DNA from: Mermis nigrescens
Taxonomy: Eukaryota; Nematoda; Enoplea; Mermithida; Mermithidae
Length of the DNA: 64,000 bases
Assembly: GCA_036768485.1 (NCBI GenBank)
Contig: JAVLUZ010000142.1
Span: 1,701,904-1,765,903 of the forward strand
Direction: 5' to 3'
In this document: positions 1 through 11,943 of the stretch, piece by piece
Numbering within the stretch: position 1 is the stretch's first letter
How the letters are laid out: each line of letters begins with the position of its first letter
Position numbers and translations under genes: made by a program
Notes under the pieces: generated by a model
Told to the model about the DNA's origin: nothing
The model's input: only the letters and a program-made list of their open reading frames with translations
Databases searched by the model: none

Positions 1-45
1 GTACAAGAACGTACTACAGTACCTGCACTCTGCATGACTAGGCAC

Positions 46-215
46 CACACATGGGCGTAGGGGTCTTAGGGGTATGGGTCTAGTTGGAAACGGGGTCTGG
101 CTGAACTCCATCAGAATCTGGCGGACCCCAAATCGATAGACTCCCCGAATTGTATTTTTGGTGCTATTTTGGCAATTTGCCCAATCGGACCCACAGAACT
201 CGGTTGTCGCGCATG
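46..215 (+). repeat. R2 element
   Basis: About 160-bp element starting CACACATGGGCG, with CCCCAAATCGATAGAC, TTGGTGCTATTTTGGC and AATCGGACCC blocks shared with the copy at 4790-4950. The ends resemble those of R1. Confidence 0.55.
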
Positions 216-1589
216 TATGCTAGTTACACTTAAATATAGTCGTAACAGAGTTAATAGATAAGATAAAAAGATTGATAGGATCGTAAAACCGCCGCAGAAC
301 CCGCATTTTGAGCGAGAGAAAGGGTCAAAATTTTGAAAATTTCAAATCGGAATAAGGCCAGTAATTTTGCCTCTCTTATTATTGTTGAAATAATTTGGTA
401 CGAATACTTTTTAATAATAAGAAATAAATGAATAATTATAAGTAAATAAAACAACTGAATAACCAAGCCTGCTCGTTTGAGGCAAGACATCAGAGGCTGA
501 TTTTAAATTATCAAATATTCTTCGAAAGCTTGGCTCAGTGAATGGAAGTACAATATTCCTCACGATTTGCAAAACTGCACAATAGATATATTTGATCGGA
601 AATCAGTGGGTGGAAATTGTCCTAATTTGTTGAAATAATTAAAATGCATCGCGTGACTGCACTAAATTATTTTGCATTACGCTTCCTACTTCGCGCGTAA
701 AAGGACTGCAGCTTCTGCCAAGCGCGAGGGCATAAGAGTACGACTTTGAAAACAAAACAGTTTAATTTTTTTTGAGCGAGCTATTTAGTCAGAAAAAATT
801 TTTTAAGAATAAAACGCCTTTCTTGGCAAAGACGACACATACTTCATTAATTTTAATTGACAAATTTCGATATAAATGTCGCGATTATTCCTTCTTTCAA
901 ATAAAGCTGTCGTTGATGCACCTATGTACTTCGTGATTTCTAAATTTTTGAAGATTTTTACATACTTTACATATGTTGTTTTGCTATAAAAATTGACTAT
1001 ATTGATATTTTCAGAGTGATTCTATAGCGCCTAAAAAATGACATTTTTTCGACTCTTCTAATCTCTATTCATTGGCATGGAAAACATAAAATTTGGAAGA
1101 ATTTTTTAAGAATTATATTTCAGGGGGTAAGCTGTCGGATTCTCGAGGATTTTGATTGTACTGCCTCTACAATTGACTGTCAAATTTTCTGAATGTTTTA
1201 ATCTGCAGAGTTTGGAGATTACCAAGTACTATGATTTTTCAGGTTAATTTACATTTGTATACGAAATTTTTGGATCAGCAGCGACATTTGGCACGCTTAC
1301 AAAATTTGAAAGTAAGTATATTTAAATCTTTGTTTTCGTGTTCTTTTGGTCCAAGATTTATGTTGTTCAAACTTGATCTCATATATCGAGTGATTTGATA
1401 ACCCTACAATTTATAAACCAACACTTCCTTGCATTATTACAAATTATGCATAAAATCAGGAAAATTTGTTTTATTCAAGAAATTGTGGTTAGTTTAAGTT
1501 GCTTCGTATCAGTGCGACGTGATTAATAAAAAGAAGTAAAACAATCAAATAAAAATACAAAACTCAATGCAAAAATAAAATTACGAAAC
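216..1589. other. Upstream region of gene A
   Basis: About 1.4 kb of AT-rich DNA with no supported gene or complete repeat. A short hydrophobic minus-strand ORF near 251-490 has no recognisable features. Confidence 0.4.
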
Positions 1590-1604
1590 TTGATTTTAAG
1601 AATG
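1590..1604 (+). promoter_or_regulatory. Acceptor-like site abutting the gene A start codon
   Basis: The bases TTGATTTTAAG immediately precede A-ATG. The same AG-A-ATG arrangement occurs at genes B and C, so it is probably a 3' splice site used either for spliced-leader trans-splicing or for a non-coding first exon. Sequence alone cannot separate the two. Confidence 0.5.
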
Positions 1605-1836
1605 AATAACACGACACTTTTTTCCGTCGATTTATTGAACGATACGACCAGCGAATTGTCTCCTCCAATCCGAATTGCGTGTGGACTGCTCCATTTGACG
1701 TTGACCGTTGGATTTACGATTCCTTACATATTATGCATGTATATCATCTACACCGAAGATTCGTTGATTAACACGGCGTTTTTCAAAATTTCGTTGCACA
1801 TGTGTTTTGCCGATCTTTTTCAAGTAGTATTCATAG
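1602..1836 (+). CDS. Gene A exon 1 (N-terminus, TM1, most of TM2)
   Basis: Codes residues 1-78 plus one base of codon 79. Ends ATAG before the donor GTAAGTGAG, a strong 5' splice site (phase 1). Aligns without gaps in the membrane segments to exon 1 of genes B and C; shared core is IYTEDSLINTAFFK. A TTG-initiated extension upstream is open for four codons but has no support from the paralogues. Confidence 0.88.
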
Positions 1837-4800
1837 GTAAGTGAGTATAATTCGATTAAATTCGTGGGTTAAAGGTCATATCGCGTAATTTACTTTTTTT
1901 ACCTTTGATGCACGCATTTTTAATTAATTTATATTATTTAAGCGGACCGCGCTTCCTACACTTAGATTTAAGATTAATAGTTAACGCGGGCGTAGGTGGT
2001 GGATATGCACAGACATGCTCGTGAGGAGGGTTTCGCGGGTTTCGAATACCCTAGAAATAAAAAATGAGAAATGTTTTGTGGAAAATGAGTTAGTGAAGGC
2101 CGGAAATGGATGAAAAAAATAAAATTTTTTCACAAAAGCCTTAAATTGACCAGAAACTGTGTAATGCCGTGAGTTTTATACTATTTTAGGTCATTTTAAC
2201 TCAAAAAAGCCATATTCTTGGTTTTGCGGACTGGTCGTACTCACAAGAAGAGTGGTTAATGTTGAAAAAACAGATTTTTGCTTCTTACAGTGATTTCTCG
2301 GATGTTTTTTAAGTGTTTTGTGCCGATTTTTGCACTAATCTTCAGCGTTTTTCGTATTATCGAAAATTTATAACCTTTTTTCACATCACAAACGTTTTGA
2401 TATATCAAAAGACAACAAAAAACCGTCACTTTAGGCATAATGGAATGATTTTTCAGACAAATTTTCACACTTCGAGGGAAATTTCGGATTCTTCCTGTCG
2501 GAAAATCCTGGATCAGCCACTGCTCTTGACCACTCGCTTTGGATGCACACGTGGGCGTGGGGAGGGTTTGGGGGTACACCCCCAGAAGTTGGAATACCTT
2601 CCCCCTAGAAATTAAAATACCCCCCAGAATTCAATTTTTTGGAAATTTTTTTTAACCTTTTTAGCGATTCTTTGATGCCATTTGATGGTGCTCGATGAGA
2701 AACGTCGAAATATGGTGTTTTTTTATCATACGACCACTTTTAAGACAATTTTTTTACCTTTGAAAATTTCCCCACCCCCAGAAATTTTTTCAGCCCCCCC
2801 AGGATTTCGGTGCTGCTCACCTATGTTTGGACGTATGGCCTGGCCTAAACCTACCTGAGAGAATCCGAAAGGTCTACTCTCCATAATATGAAAAATCGAA
2901 AGATTTAAATTTTGTCAAAGAAGGATAGTTGATGAAAAACGTTAATAATGCTTCACGCTCCTAATGTAGATTTCCGAAGAGTTCATAAGTTCTGACATTA
3001 GTTTTGGCAACCAGGATTTAGACGTTGCCCTTCAAGGTTGACCGTTTGATCATATATGCGCTGAATAAGTCGCTATACGATGCAGGAACCTTATTTTAAG
3101 GTTCGCGCCGCTTTCTGGGGACATTTTAAGCTAATTGATCCAGTAATGCAATTAATCGAGTAAAACATATGCGTTTATTCGTTGAGTGATTTTCCTAATT
3201 ATTTCTCGTTTCTTGATGATCGAAATAATTCTCGAAATAAAATACTACTATGAATTTTATCCAGATTAAATGGTTTATTAAAATCGATATTTTTTCGTAA
3301 TGTCGATAAGAACGGATCTACGTGGAGCGAAAAAGAATTTCTGTTTTTTTAAAGCTTTTTTTCTGTTTTTTAGGTTTTATATATTTTTTAATGCTTTTGC
3401 CTCAAATGTTGGTATATTAAAACGTTTTCAATTAACTAAATCAGGTATACCAGCTGGCATTTACATGACGTTCAATTGGGTCCCTCCTTTTGCCGTCAAC
3501 AAAGTTGTGGGCGCATTCGAGGTGTCGAATTGGTTTAGTTACATGCCAATGGCGCAAGCACTGGCCATTAATCGTTTAGTTGCCATGTACTGGCCCACCA
3601 AAGTGAAAAGTCTGTTTAGTCCGAAGTCGGTCAATGTCATGATGGTTTTATCTTGGATGTGCGGTACGTAGACAATGTGTAATTTTTATCTTATGATAGT
3701 ATTTTCACTAACTTCTATTTATTTATTTTTTACTTTTATTAATTGTCCAACTTTTTATATTATCTTTAACTCAGTTTTTACTCTACGATTTTCGTTTAAG
3801 TCTCGATTCACGTTTAATTTATAAATTATAATTTCAAAAAATATTTTAAATTATTAAAACAATATGCTTGCATATTTAATTTTAAATTTGTAAATTTAAC
3901 TTTAAAATCAATTTTTTTCACATTCCTTTTACTTTATAAAACTTCATTTTTTGATGACTCCTCTTGTTATTTACTAATTTGTGTAGGTTATTTGAGCTTT
4001 AATTATTAGAACGATATCTATCACATTATTTTTATTATTTTTTAACTTATTCTTTAATTTTTTGTGAATCGTTTAGAAATCCTCTGGCCTAACATAGTTG
4101 ACGGGGATAAAGATATATTTTTATATTTTACAGTGATTTTTCCGCCATATCGTAATTTTCCAACTTTTTTGGCGCTTCGCTCCATATAATAAATATTCTT
4201 TTACTTTCTCAGTCGCCTGTAAACCATATTTTTGTAGTTTTATTTGATTTTTCATCACAAATTTTGTAATATTTTGGCGTTTTGCGTCTAATGCTTGAAT
4301 TGCTTCCTTTAAAGTGATCCATCGAAAGAAATAGCGAAGCAAGACGGTGTTCTCAAGACAAAATTTACTTATTTTCTAGAGATTCGCACCCAATCGTCAC
4401 TTCAGTTAAAGACACCTAAATACTTTTTCGCAAGAAGCTGCCAAAAATTTTTTGATAAAATTGAAAAAGACGTTTTTAAAATAAAACTAGACAATGTAAA
4501 GCGGCAAAAAGAATGCTATTTTACACGTGATTATTGAACTTTTGTACCCATTTTTGACGGTTTAGGGTATTCGAGGAAGAATAACTGCTCTGCTTTAATT
4601 TGGCAACGAAATCGAGCTTCAAAAGTTAAAGCATAAGCAAGAAATTTTCGTATTAAAATAACTCACGAATTTGCCGGCAAAAAATAGCTTTAAACCAGGC
4701 ACTCATCGTAACTCGAATGAATATTGTTTGTGAGTGAAATGAAGATCTTATCAGTAATTATTCATTTGCAGCACACTTTTCCAAATGCATGTAGACATGG

Positions 4801-7800
4801 GTGTTAGGGGGTCTGAACCCCAGAATCCGGCGAACTGGCCCTCCACCCAAATTGATAGACCTCCAAAATTAAATTTTTAGTGCTATTTTTTGGCAAGTTT
4901 TCCTCATCGGACCCCCTTCCCTCAGAATTTTTTTTGCTGCCCATGTTAACTCATTGCATCCCATAATGTCCCCGCAAGCAACGTGACGGGGGGGTTCAAT
5001 TTTAGAATTAATTGTTTTAGTGTCTATTTATTTAGAACATTTATCATTTAGGATTGGCGTGGTTCATAACATTGTGCTTGCCGGATATGGAATGGTTCTA
5101 CAACAAAGATGTTTATGCATACGTTTACAGTAATTACGCTCCCGATAAGATGTATTACATTGTCAAGGCCAATTTCATTCTTAGTTGGGGCCACAGCGTG
5201 CTAATCTTGTTTTGGTATTTCCTCATTTACGTGAAGCTTAAATTAAAGGTACATAATATTATTTCTTGAACGAGCTTTTTTGCATCCGTAAGTACTCAAT
5301 GAACAAAATTGCATATCATAGACGGTCCAGAGGCTCAGCTACATAGGTGGGCGGCACCGAAGCTCAGTACGGCGGGGGGAGGGGAGTGTGCAAGATTTTT
5401 TCATAGGTCAAAGAAAGGCCTTAAAAAGGGTGGTATGGCGAATAAACACAATTTTTCAACATTTCTCATCGAGCACTATCCATCGGCATCGAAAAATTGG
5501 AAAAAAACAAAAAAATTCAAAAAATGGAATTCTGGGGGTATTTTGGCTCCTGGGAGAGGATGGGGTATTTTGATTTCTGGGGGCTTGCATACCCCCAAAA
5601 CCCCCCACGCCTAGATATGATCAGCTTAGAGAGCTATTGATCTAAAAGAACTTTTAAACTCGGTATAAGCGTTAAAACAGCCTTACAGTACGGTTTCACA
5701 TTAACCGTAAGCGCTTTCGCAAGGGATTTGTGATATTATCCGTTTTTAATTCTAATCTGGCCTCATTTCGAGAGATTTAAAAAAATTTCTTTTTTTGTTT
5801 TTTCTCCTTTTGTTTTTTATTTATTTTACTTTTACTAATTTTAATTTGATTTTGACATATTTTTTTCAAATTTTCGAAAAAAAATTTTTTTAAAAATGAA
5901 TTTCAAATTTTATAAATTGACTAAAACATTTTTGCCATTTTTATGAGTTCAGGACTGATTTCCTCCTTCAAAATCCTGCACGTGCATGTAGTGTGAACTT
6001 TCTGTCGACCCATTTCTTTCTCGATTCGGATGTCTTAATGAGAAAAAATAAGTAATTTTAATTACTTTAAGCCGTCTTTCAAGCAAAACTGTTTTCAACT
6101 TTTTCGGCGAATCCTGTCTTGCGTTTTGAATTGAATTCTACCAATTTTTTTTTTGGATAAATGATCATTTCATTTGCGATAAAACACGCGTTTTTTTGAT
6201 TATATCCTAAGCTCTATCTACTTGCACTAAAAATCGAGGAAGAATGAGAACAAATTTTAAAAATTTTATTCTTGAGGCCCAAATTTTATGTATTTTGAAT
6301 TCTGGCCCGTACGCCTAGGTCTTTGTGACGCATTTTTTCAAAAGTATCAAGTAGTGCAATTATTATTTGGAGAATTTTTAATTCATAAAAAATAAAGAAT
6401 GATCAAGTTTAGATATTTTAAGTGTTCGGCAGCGCAAAGTAAAAGTAAATAGCACAAGGAGAGAAGAAAGAGAAAAAACTTAATTGAACTATTACTTTTT
6501 AGTTTTAAGTCCTTTCTTTTTTCTATTCTTGTCGGAAGCAATAATAAAAATAACAATTAGAAAATACGAGAAGTAGGTCACTAAAATTGAAAAAAAACTT
6601 AAGAGAGCAAATCCGATACAAATTTGTCAAAATTTTAATTCTTCAAATTTTCACCTTATTAATATTTTGTTTAATTAGAAATTTTTAAATTAATACGAAT
6701 CGATTATCATACTTATTCAGCTGTTCATATAAAAGAGAGTATTTATATCTTTCGAGATATTACGTGCATTGTAGAAAACTCTTTTTCCGTTGCTCCTTTT
6801 TCTATTCCACAGATTATTATTATTATTAATACTTTTATCTATAAAAAACGAGTGCCTTGCAGACAAATCAGATTCAAGATGCGGCCAGAATTGGCGGAGA
6901 CTCGAAAAAAGACGTCAGGGTGTTGCTTCAAGGATTTTTAATTTCGTTGCCCGATATTTTGGCAGTGTTAATTTGCCAGATCGTCGAAGAATTCAATATG
7001 TGGACGCTCGCCATCACCATTTCGGCCAATTACATGTCGCTCATTTGTGCCGGAAGCAATGCCGTCGTTTACGCCCTAATCAACAAGTAAAATATAATAC
7101 GATAAAACGTGATATTATAATAATTAGTTGTCAATTTTACTGTAATTTAATTATAAAATATATTAAATAAGAAATAGAAAATAAAATATAAAATTTAACA
7201 AAATAAGAATAATGTAAAATATGAAAAATATAAAAATTTGAAATTTGAAAGTATAAGAACATGACTAACAAAAATCTGAATAATATTAAAAATATGTAAA
7301 TACGGAAACAAATATGAAACGCTTTGCTCGCTCGTGTTTTTGGTAAAAGTTTGGCGTTCGTTTTGACTAGAATGCAAATGAGGGAGCGCGTTTAGGATCT
7401 AGCACTCAAAAGAATGACAAGATGGAACACTTTTTTGGCAGAAGACGAAAGGCGGCTAAAAATAGCTTAAATAGCTTAATAGTCGCCTCTTCGCAAACGC
7501 GCTTGAAATTGATCTGGATTAAAACTACATAATCTTAGCTCTTTGTTTTTACAGATTTACTTAAAAATTATCGTATAACGAAAGTCGATTTTGAGCGATA
7601 CAGGCCGCTTTCGTGATTTTCAAAATTTTCATGTTTTTTATTCACAACAGGATCATTCTCAGAAAATCGACAAATTATATTTCAGAGCTATTCATCGTAT
7701 TTTATTTCCGAAAGTAAGTAAATTTTAGAAAATAGAAGGGCTATTTCACGCAGAATTTGTTATGCTGTACCCGATGCATTTTCGGAGGCTAAATTCAAGC

Positions 7801-8412
7801 TAAAGCCGTACTTATATTCGAATATTTTTTAAACCGGCGATAAAAATTTTTTAATCAAGTTGACGATTTACTTGGCTAAATTTTTCACAAAATTGCCAAA
7901 ATTAGACAGAAACTTCTGTCCTTTTTGCGTGACAGTCAAACCTGGGCGTGGGGGTTTTGGGCGTATGCACCCCCAGAAAGCAATATACCCCCCAGAAATC
8001 AAAATACCCCCAGAATTCAATTTTTGGAAATTTTTTTTGTTTTTTTTGCAATTTTTTATGCCAATGGATAGTGCTCGATGAGAAACGTCGAAAAATGGTG
8101 CTTTTTTCGTCTTACCACCATTTTTAAGGCCATTTTTTGACCTTTGACAAATCTTGCACTCCCTTTCCCAGAATTTTCTTGTTGCCCACGTATGGTGACA
8201 GCGTTTTTTAACCGTTTTAAGTAAGTTTTTGCTTGGTTGAATTATTTCTGCGCGGAGTGTTTTCTTAGACATTTGTTCAAAAAAGTGAAATGACTGAAAT
8301 TTTCTTCAGGACCATTAATAAACGTCTGAAGCAAATGTGGAAGCTGAGGATGAATTCTGTGCATCCCTTGATTACCATACCTCAATCGAGAGCGACCACT
8401 AACAAGGCCTAA
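1602..8412 (+). CDS. Gene A: nematode 7TM chemoreceptor, Srt-like (five exons)
   Basis: Predicted 325-residue seven-pass receptor, expected in the membrane of sensory-neuron cilia where it would bind an unknown small molecule and signal through G proteins (family knowledge). Exons: 1602-1836, 3445-3663, 5052-5248, 6863-7086, 8310-8412; all introns are GT-AG with phases 1,1,0,2. Visible: N-terminal sequons NNT, NTT and NDT; TM1 about 24-50, TM2 57-82, TM3 103-127 ending in NR at 121-122, TM4 139-160, TM5 186-212, TM6 236-258 beginning after LLQG, TM7 264-290 ending GSNAVVYALINKT, then a basic tail of about 34 residues. The start was chosen at the ATG one base after an AG acceptor-like site, as in genes B and C. 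First of three tandem paralogues. The Srt assignment rests on layout (TM3 NR, LLQ at TM6, LNKTI end); Srx or another SR family is possible. Confidence 0.85.
2546..2825 (+). mobile_element. R1 MITE, gene A intron 1
   Basis: Full-length copy: CACACGTGGGCG end, CCCCCAGAA tracts, core GATGCCATTTGATGGTGCTC, and CACCTATG end. Flanked by TTTGGATG and TTTGGACG (7 of 8 match), read as an 8-bp target-site duplication. Confidence 0.8.
3445..3663 (+). CDS. Gene A exon 2 (loop 1, TM3, start of TM4)
   Basis: Acceptor AAATCAG, donor GTACGTAG, 219 nt as in gene B. Translation runs GIPAGIYMTFNW through VSNWFSYMPMAQ and INRLVAMYWP to SWMCG. NR followed by an aromatic WP occupies the place of the DRY motif of other GPCRs. 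Open reading frame also extends upstream to 3300, but only the part from the acceptor matches the paralogues. Confidence 0.87.
4790..4951 (+). repeat. R2 element, gene A intron 2
   Basis: Starts near CATGGGTGTTAGGGGG and ends at GCTGCCCATG. Shares AATTGATAGACCTCC and TAGTGCTATTTT blocks with the copy at 46-215. Confidence 0.55.
5052..5248 (+). CDS. Gene A exon 3 (end of TM4, loop 2, TM5)
   Basis: Acceptor CATTTAG, donor AAG/GTACAT, 197 nt exactly as in genes B and C. The loop carries the conserved EWFYNKDVYAYVYS and APDKMYY stretches, then TM5 ends in the basic KLKLK. Confidence 0.87.
5342..5619 (-). mobile_element. R1 MITE, gene A intron 3
   Basis: Inverted copy starting CATAGGTGGGCGGCACC and ending CCTAGATATG. 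Flanks CTCAGCTA and ATCAGCTT share six of eight positions. Confidence 0.75.
6863..7086 (+). CDS. Gene A exon 4 (loop 3, TM6, TM7)
   Basis: Acceptor CCTTGCAG. Codes TNQIQDAARIGG, then LLQGFLISLPD of TM6 and ICAGSNAVVYALINK at the end of TM7. It reads into an in-frame TAA at 7088, but AA/GTAAAA is used here as the donor because a homologous tail exon follows in all three genes. Confidence 0.85.
7937..8194 (+). mobile_element. R1 MITE, gene A intron 4
   Basis: Lies between exon 4 and exon 5 of gene A. Starts CAAACCTGGGCGTGG and ends CCCACGTATG; flanks GTGACAGT and GTGACAGC (7 of 8). Confidence 0.8.
8310..8412 (+). CDS. Gene A exon 5 (cytoplasmic tail)
   Basis: Acceptor TTCTTCAG at 8302-8309. 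Phase-2 join restores Lys and gives KTINKRLKQMWKLRMNSVHP and a further 15 residues to TAA at 8410. The first residues match the tails of B (KTINKRFRKMFRLRKNAVH) and C (KTVNQRFKRIFSLQRTQ). Only the membrane-proximal part is conserved; gene A has the longest tail. Confidence 0.82.
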
Positions 8413-8557
8413 AAAAACATCTGATGGCTCATATGGAACCTTGATCTCGAAGGATTCCAATAGAAGAAAAGCGGGTTTTATTATTGTGCTTATACCGGGA
8501 ATATTGCAATTATTGTGTGTTATTCACTTCGATTTCGATGTTGTTTTCATGATTAAA

Positions 8558-8563
8558 AATAAA
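8558..8563 (+). terminator. Candidate poly(A) signal of gene A
   Basis: AATAAA about 145 bases after the gene A stop, in an A-rich stretch. It is the first canonical hexamer I noticed after the tail exon. Confidence 0.45.
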
Positions 8564-9143
8564 AAAAATTATGCGCTGTGAATGGTCGATTACAAATAGC
8601 ATAAACGAAACAGTAAAAAATACCAAACTTGCTTGTTTTCAGTCCGCGACTCCCGTGCGACTTTTTTTAGCTGAACTATTTTTTTAGTCATTGAAATAAT
8701 TTTGAACAAAAGCTTACATGAAATTTATAATTATTCCGCAATATTATTTGGTTTTATTTGTTTATTGCATATTTTGAAAAATTGTTTTTCAGTTTTGATA
8801 GTAAACGAGAGATGGCTGATAATGAAGGTCATGTGGTCATTAGAGAGTAGGCTCGGCATATCGATAACGAGACAATGATTTTTTAAGACAATCGTCATTT
8901 GTCTTCGTCAAGCTGCCAAGGCGATATAAGTGGTAGTTGAAGAAACTAATTAATCAAGATTAATTAAAACGAAAGATTAAAAAATAGCCCGATACTCGAC
9001 GACGATGTAAAATAACTTGTAATTTGACAGGTCTCCCACAACAGCGATTTTTCAGGTTTAATATTTCGCATAGCTCGTATAGAATATATTGATGATGAAT
9101 ATACTCTAGGTAACACGAGCATGAAACAGGGGCAGTGTTCGTT

Positions 9144-9416
9144 CACAGATGGGAGTAGTTGGGAGATAGGAGGTTGAAGGGTATGCAGCACCCCTAAGAA
9201 GTTATAATATTTCCTCAGAAATTAGAATACCCCCACCCCAGAATTCAATTTATGAATTTTTTCTTTGTTTTTTCGTAATTTTTTGATGCCGTTAAAATAG
9301 TGCTCAATAAAAAACGTTGAAAAATGGCGTTTTTTCGTCATACCACTATTTTTAACAGAATTTTTTAACCTTTAATAAACCTTGCACCCCTAGAATTTAG
9401 GTGCTGCCCACCTATT
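9144..9416 (+). mobile_element. R1 MITE, diverged
   Basis: Core TGCTCAATAAAAAACG and end CTGCCCACCTAT are recognisable. The left end is weak and no target-site duplication is visible, so this is an older copy. Confidence 0.6.
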
Positions 9417-10290
9417 TCATGTCCGTCAGGACAGCCGTTTTTTGCAAAAGATTTAGTGCTATTGGCTCTTCTTGGTGCCTATTTGAAATTTTAGTAAAAC
9501 CTTAGTAGTTTTTATTGAGGCAGGCATTCTCCATTTTCGTGATCAGCGATATAGAAATCGAGTCTTAATTTTATATGAATCTTGATCATATTTCCTAATT
9601 TCTCAATTTCTTTTGCACCGATACCACCAATTTGACAAATTTTTTTGGTGTTCTAGAGGTCATATTTACGTCAAAATATATTTTCGTGGCAAAAATCATC
9701 ATAGCACTTAACGATTTCTGGAACAAAGACAAATATGTACTCCAGCATAGTTTTGTCCCATTTATAGCCTTAAATTTTTTGACACTTTGTTTTGTTTTTT
9801 ACTCTAAGCACAAATTCAGGAAATATAGCACTCAAGTATTAATATTAATATTAATTTTTAAGTCTCCACCTCTCATTCTGCCTATATTTGACAAAATTTC
9901 TGGCGCTTCTCACCCGATTTTCGTTGTAGGTAAAGAAAGTTAGCATTTCGTTCAAGAAAGTTAGCATAAATTGCGGGCTTTTTGAAATAACTCTTACAAG
10001 ATATTAATATATGAATATATGTAAGTAGACGATGTGAAACGGAGGAAAAAAACGTTGTTTTACACTGTTATGGGATAAGTTAGGGCTTCTATTTTTAAAC
10101 CAATTTATTATGCCTACTTTTTCCAGAAATTCAATCGAAATGAAGTGCACCTTTTCAAATATGATATGTTTTAGGGAGCAACCATTAGCTGGCGCAAAGG
10201 TTTTGAAAAAATTTTGAATTCAGTTTATGCTTCGTTTAACAAAGGGCTAAAGGTAAAAACTTAGTTTCTTCGAGAAAACTTACTTCAGAC

Positions 10291-10722
10291 CATTTTTTTT
10301 GTACACGGCAAAGATTTTCCCGATGTACAAAAAGTTTCCGGGACCGCCTTTGTACATGTACAAAGATTTTTAGGAGAACCAAAATTGCAAAAAAAGTCTA
10401 AAATCGCAAAAGTTTTTGGCCTCTCGCGCCGAAATGAGTAACTGTGTGTTTGTTCTATGTATCTTTATAATAGTAGGATTTGCATTTAGAATTGAAAAAT
10501 CTCAAATTTTTCGGAGCTTCGTGACAATCTTTAGTAATTTTTGGCATCAGAAACCCAGAAATAAATTAAAATACGCTACCAAAGATTGAAATCCCTGTTA
10601 AACCACACTAAAATCGCTACTTTACTATATTAGTACACGAAAATTTGCATGTACAAAATGTACAAAGACTTTTAGGGACTATCTTTGTATATGTACGAAC
10701 GGACCTTGTACAGAAAAAACTG
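10291..10722. mobile_element. 432-bp MITE with 8-bp target-site duplication
   Basis: Imperfect inverted ends CATTTTTTTTGTACACGG and (right end, reversed) CAGTTTTTTCTGTACAAGG, with several further TGTACAAA words inside. Flanked on both sides by CTTCAGAC (10283-10290 and 10723-10730), an exact 8-bp duplication, suggesting a hAT-type mover. Unrelated in sequence to R1. Confidence 0.7.
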
Positions 10723-11149
10723 CTTCAGACTAAGTTCTCTTTTTTTTAAAAGAAAAGTAGTTTGAAGTAGGTTTTTGTCAAAATATACGCTACTAAAATA
10801 ATCCAGCCTGTTCCATATTGGTGAATACGAATGCTATTGCGAATATTCAAAGAAATGGCCGAATCCTCATTTTTAAAAGCAGCCTAAAATACGACACGCA
10901 GACTCGTATTACAAACAAGCAACAAAATATTTTGGCGAGTTTGAGTTTGCTATAAACGCAATGCTGCAATATTTCTAAAAAATAACGTTTTCGACGGTTT
11001 TGCCCTTTAAACTTGATTCTAGACATTGTCAAGAGACATACAAAACAAAAGTTGATGCTGAACTAAAAGGCCTCAAATTTTTGGAAATTTCTGGTATTTT
11101 CATAGCATTGGTTCTAAAAAGTCTTGGTCTGTTTAAAGATGGTACCAAT

Positions 11150-11411
11150 CATACGTGGGCAGCGGGAAAATTCTGGGGGGGTGCAAGATTTTTCGAAGGT
11201 CAAAAAAATGGCCTTAAAAATGGTGGTATGACGATAAAAACACCATTTTTCGACGTTTCTCATCAAGAACTATCCATTGGCATCGAAAAATTGCGAAAAA
11301 AACGAAACAAAATTTCAGAAATTGAATTCTGGGGGCGGTATTTTGATTTCTGGGGGGTATTTTGGTTTGTGGTGAGTGCATACCCCCCGAAATCCCCCAC
11401 GCCCAGGTGTG
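11150..11411 (-). mobile_element. R1 MITE
   Basis: Starts CATACGTGGGCAGC and ends CCCAGGTGTG. Flanks GTACCAAT and GTACTAAT match 7 of 8 and fit the nTnnnnAn hAT preference. Confidence 0.8.
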
Positions 11412-11648
11412 GTACTAATGCTCTGTAAAAGCGGCACTCTTGGTAAAAAACACCAAGCAATACACCGAATGCAAAAAAATTAGTGAGAAAATGTTGTAGC
11501 ACAGGCAAACTTCATTTAGATTTGCTCAGAAACCTTCTATGCAAAATGCAATGGTGCGCACACAGTTGAAGATATGTTTCGAAAATGCAAGGGTCGAGGA
11601 CACGCATATGACCATGCTTTGAGGAAGAGAGGTTTAAAGCGTTTTGAT

Positions 11649-11943
11649 CATAGATGGGCAACATTCAAATTCTGGGGTGACGTCCAACGAATAAAATCTT
11701 AAAAATACCAACAAAAATTCAATTGTGGGGGTGTATCTATTTAGGCGAGTGGAGGTGGGGGGTGTCCGTCGGATTCACGGGTGTTAGCAGGTTGAGGTGG
11801 AGTCCACATCCTTGATTTACGACGCTCATGCGTGCTACTTAATTCTGCTGACCATTAGAAATAAATTTTTAATGTTTTTTTTTGCGATTTTTCCCAATCA
11901 GGCCCCAGGATTCAGTTGCTGCTCTTGTGCTGCTCACATATAG
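11649..11943. repeat. Degenerate R1/R2-type element(s)
   Basis: Begins CATAGATGGGCAAC with an AAATTCTGGGG block and ends GCTGCTCACATA. The middle reads as two fused, decayed pieces. Confidence 0.4.

Noticed and set aside
7088..7090. TAA taken as the gene A stop codon (and the equivalents at 28567 and 55796)
   Set aside because: It lies inside an AA/GTAA donor, and homologous tail exons follow in all three genes.
7868..8272. 134-codon minus-strand ORF
   Set aside because: Translates the R1 element in gene A intron 4; similar ORFs recur in other R1 copies (for example 11000-11428, 50400-50843, 56408-56719).
9632..9943. 103-codon hydrophobic ORF, possible decayed receptor exon
   Set aside because: A loose LEV...LN pattern recalls exon 2, but no splice sites or consistent alignment to any paralogue.
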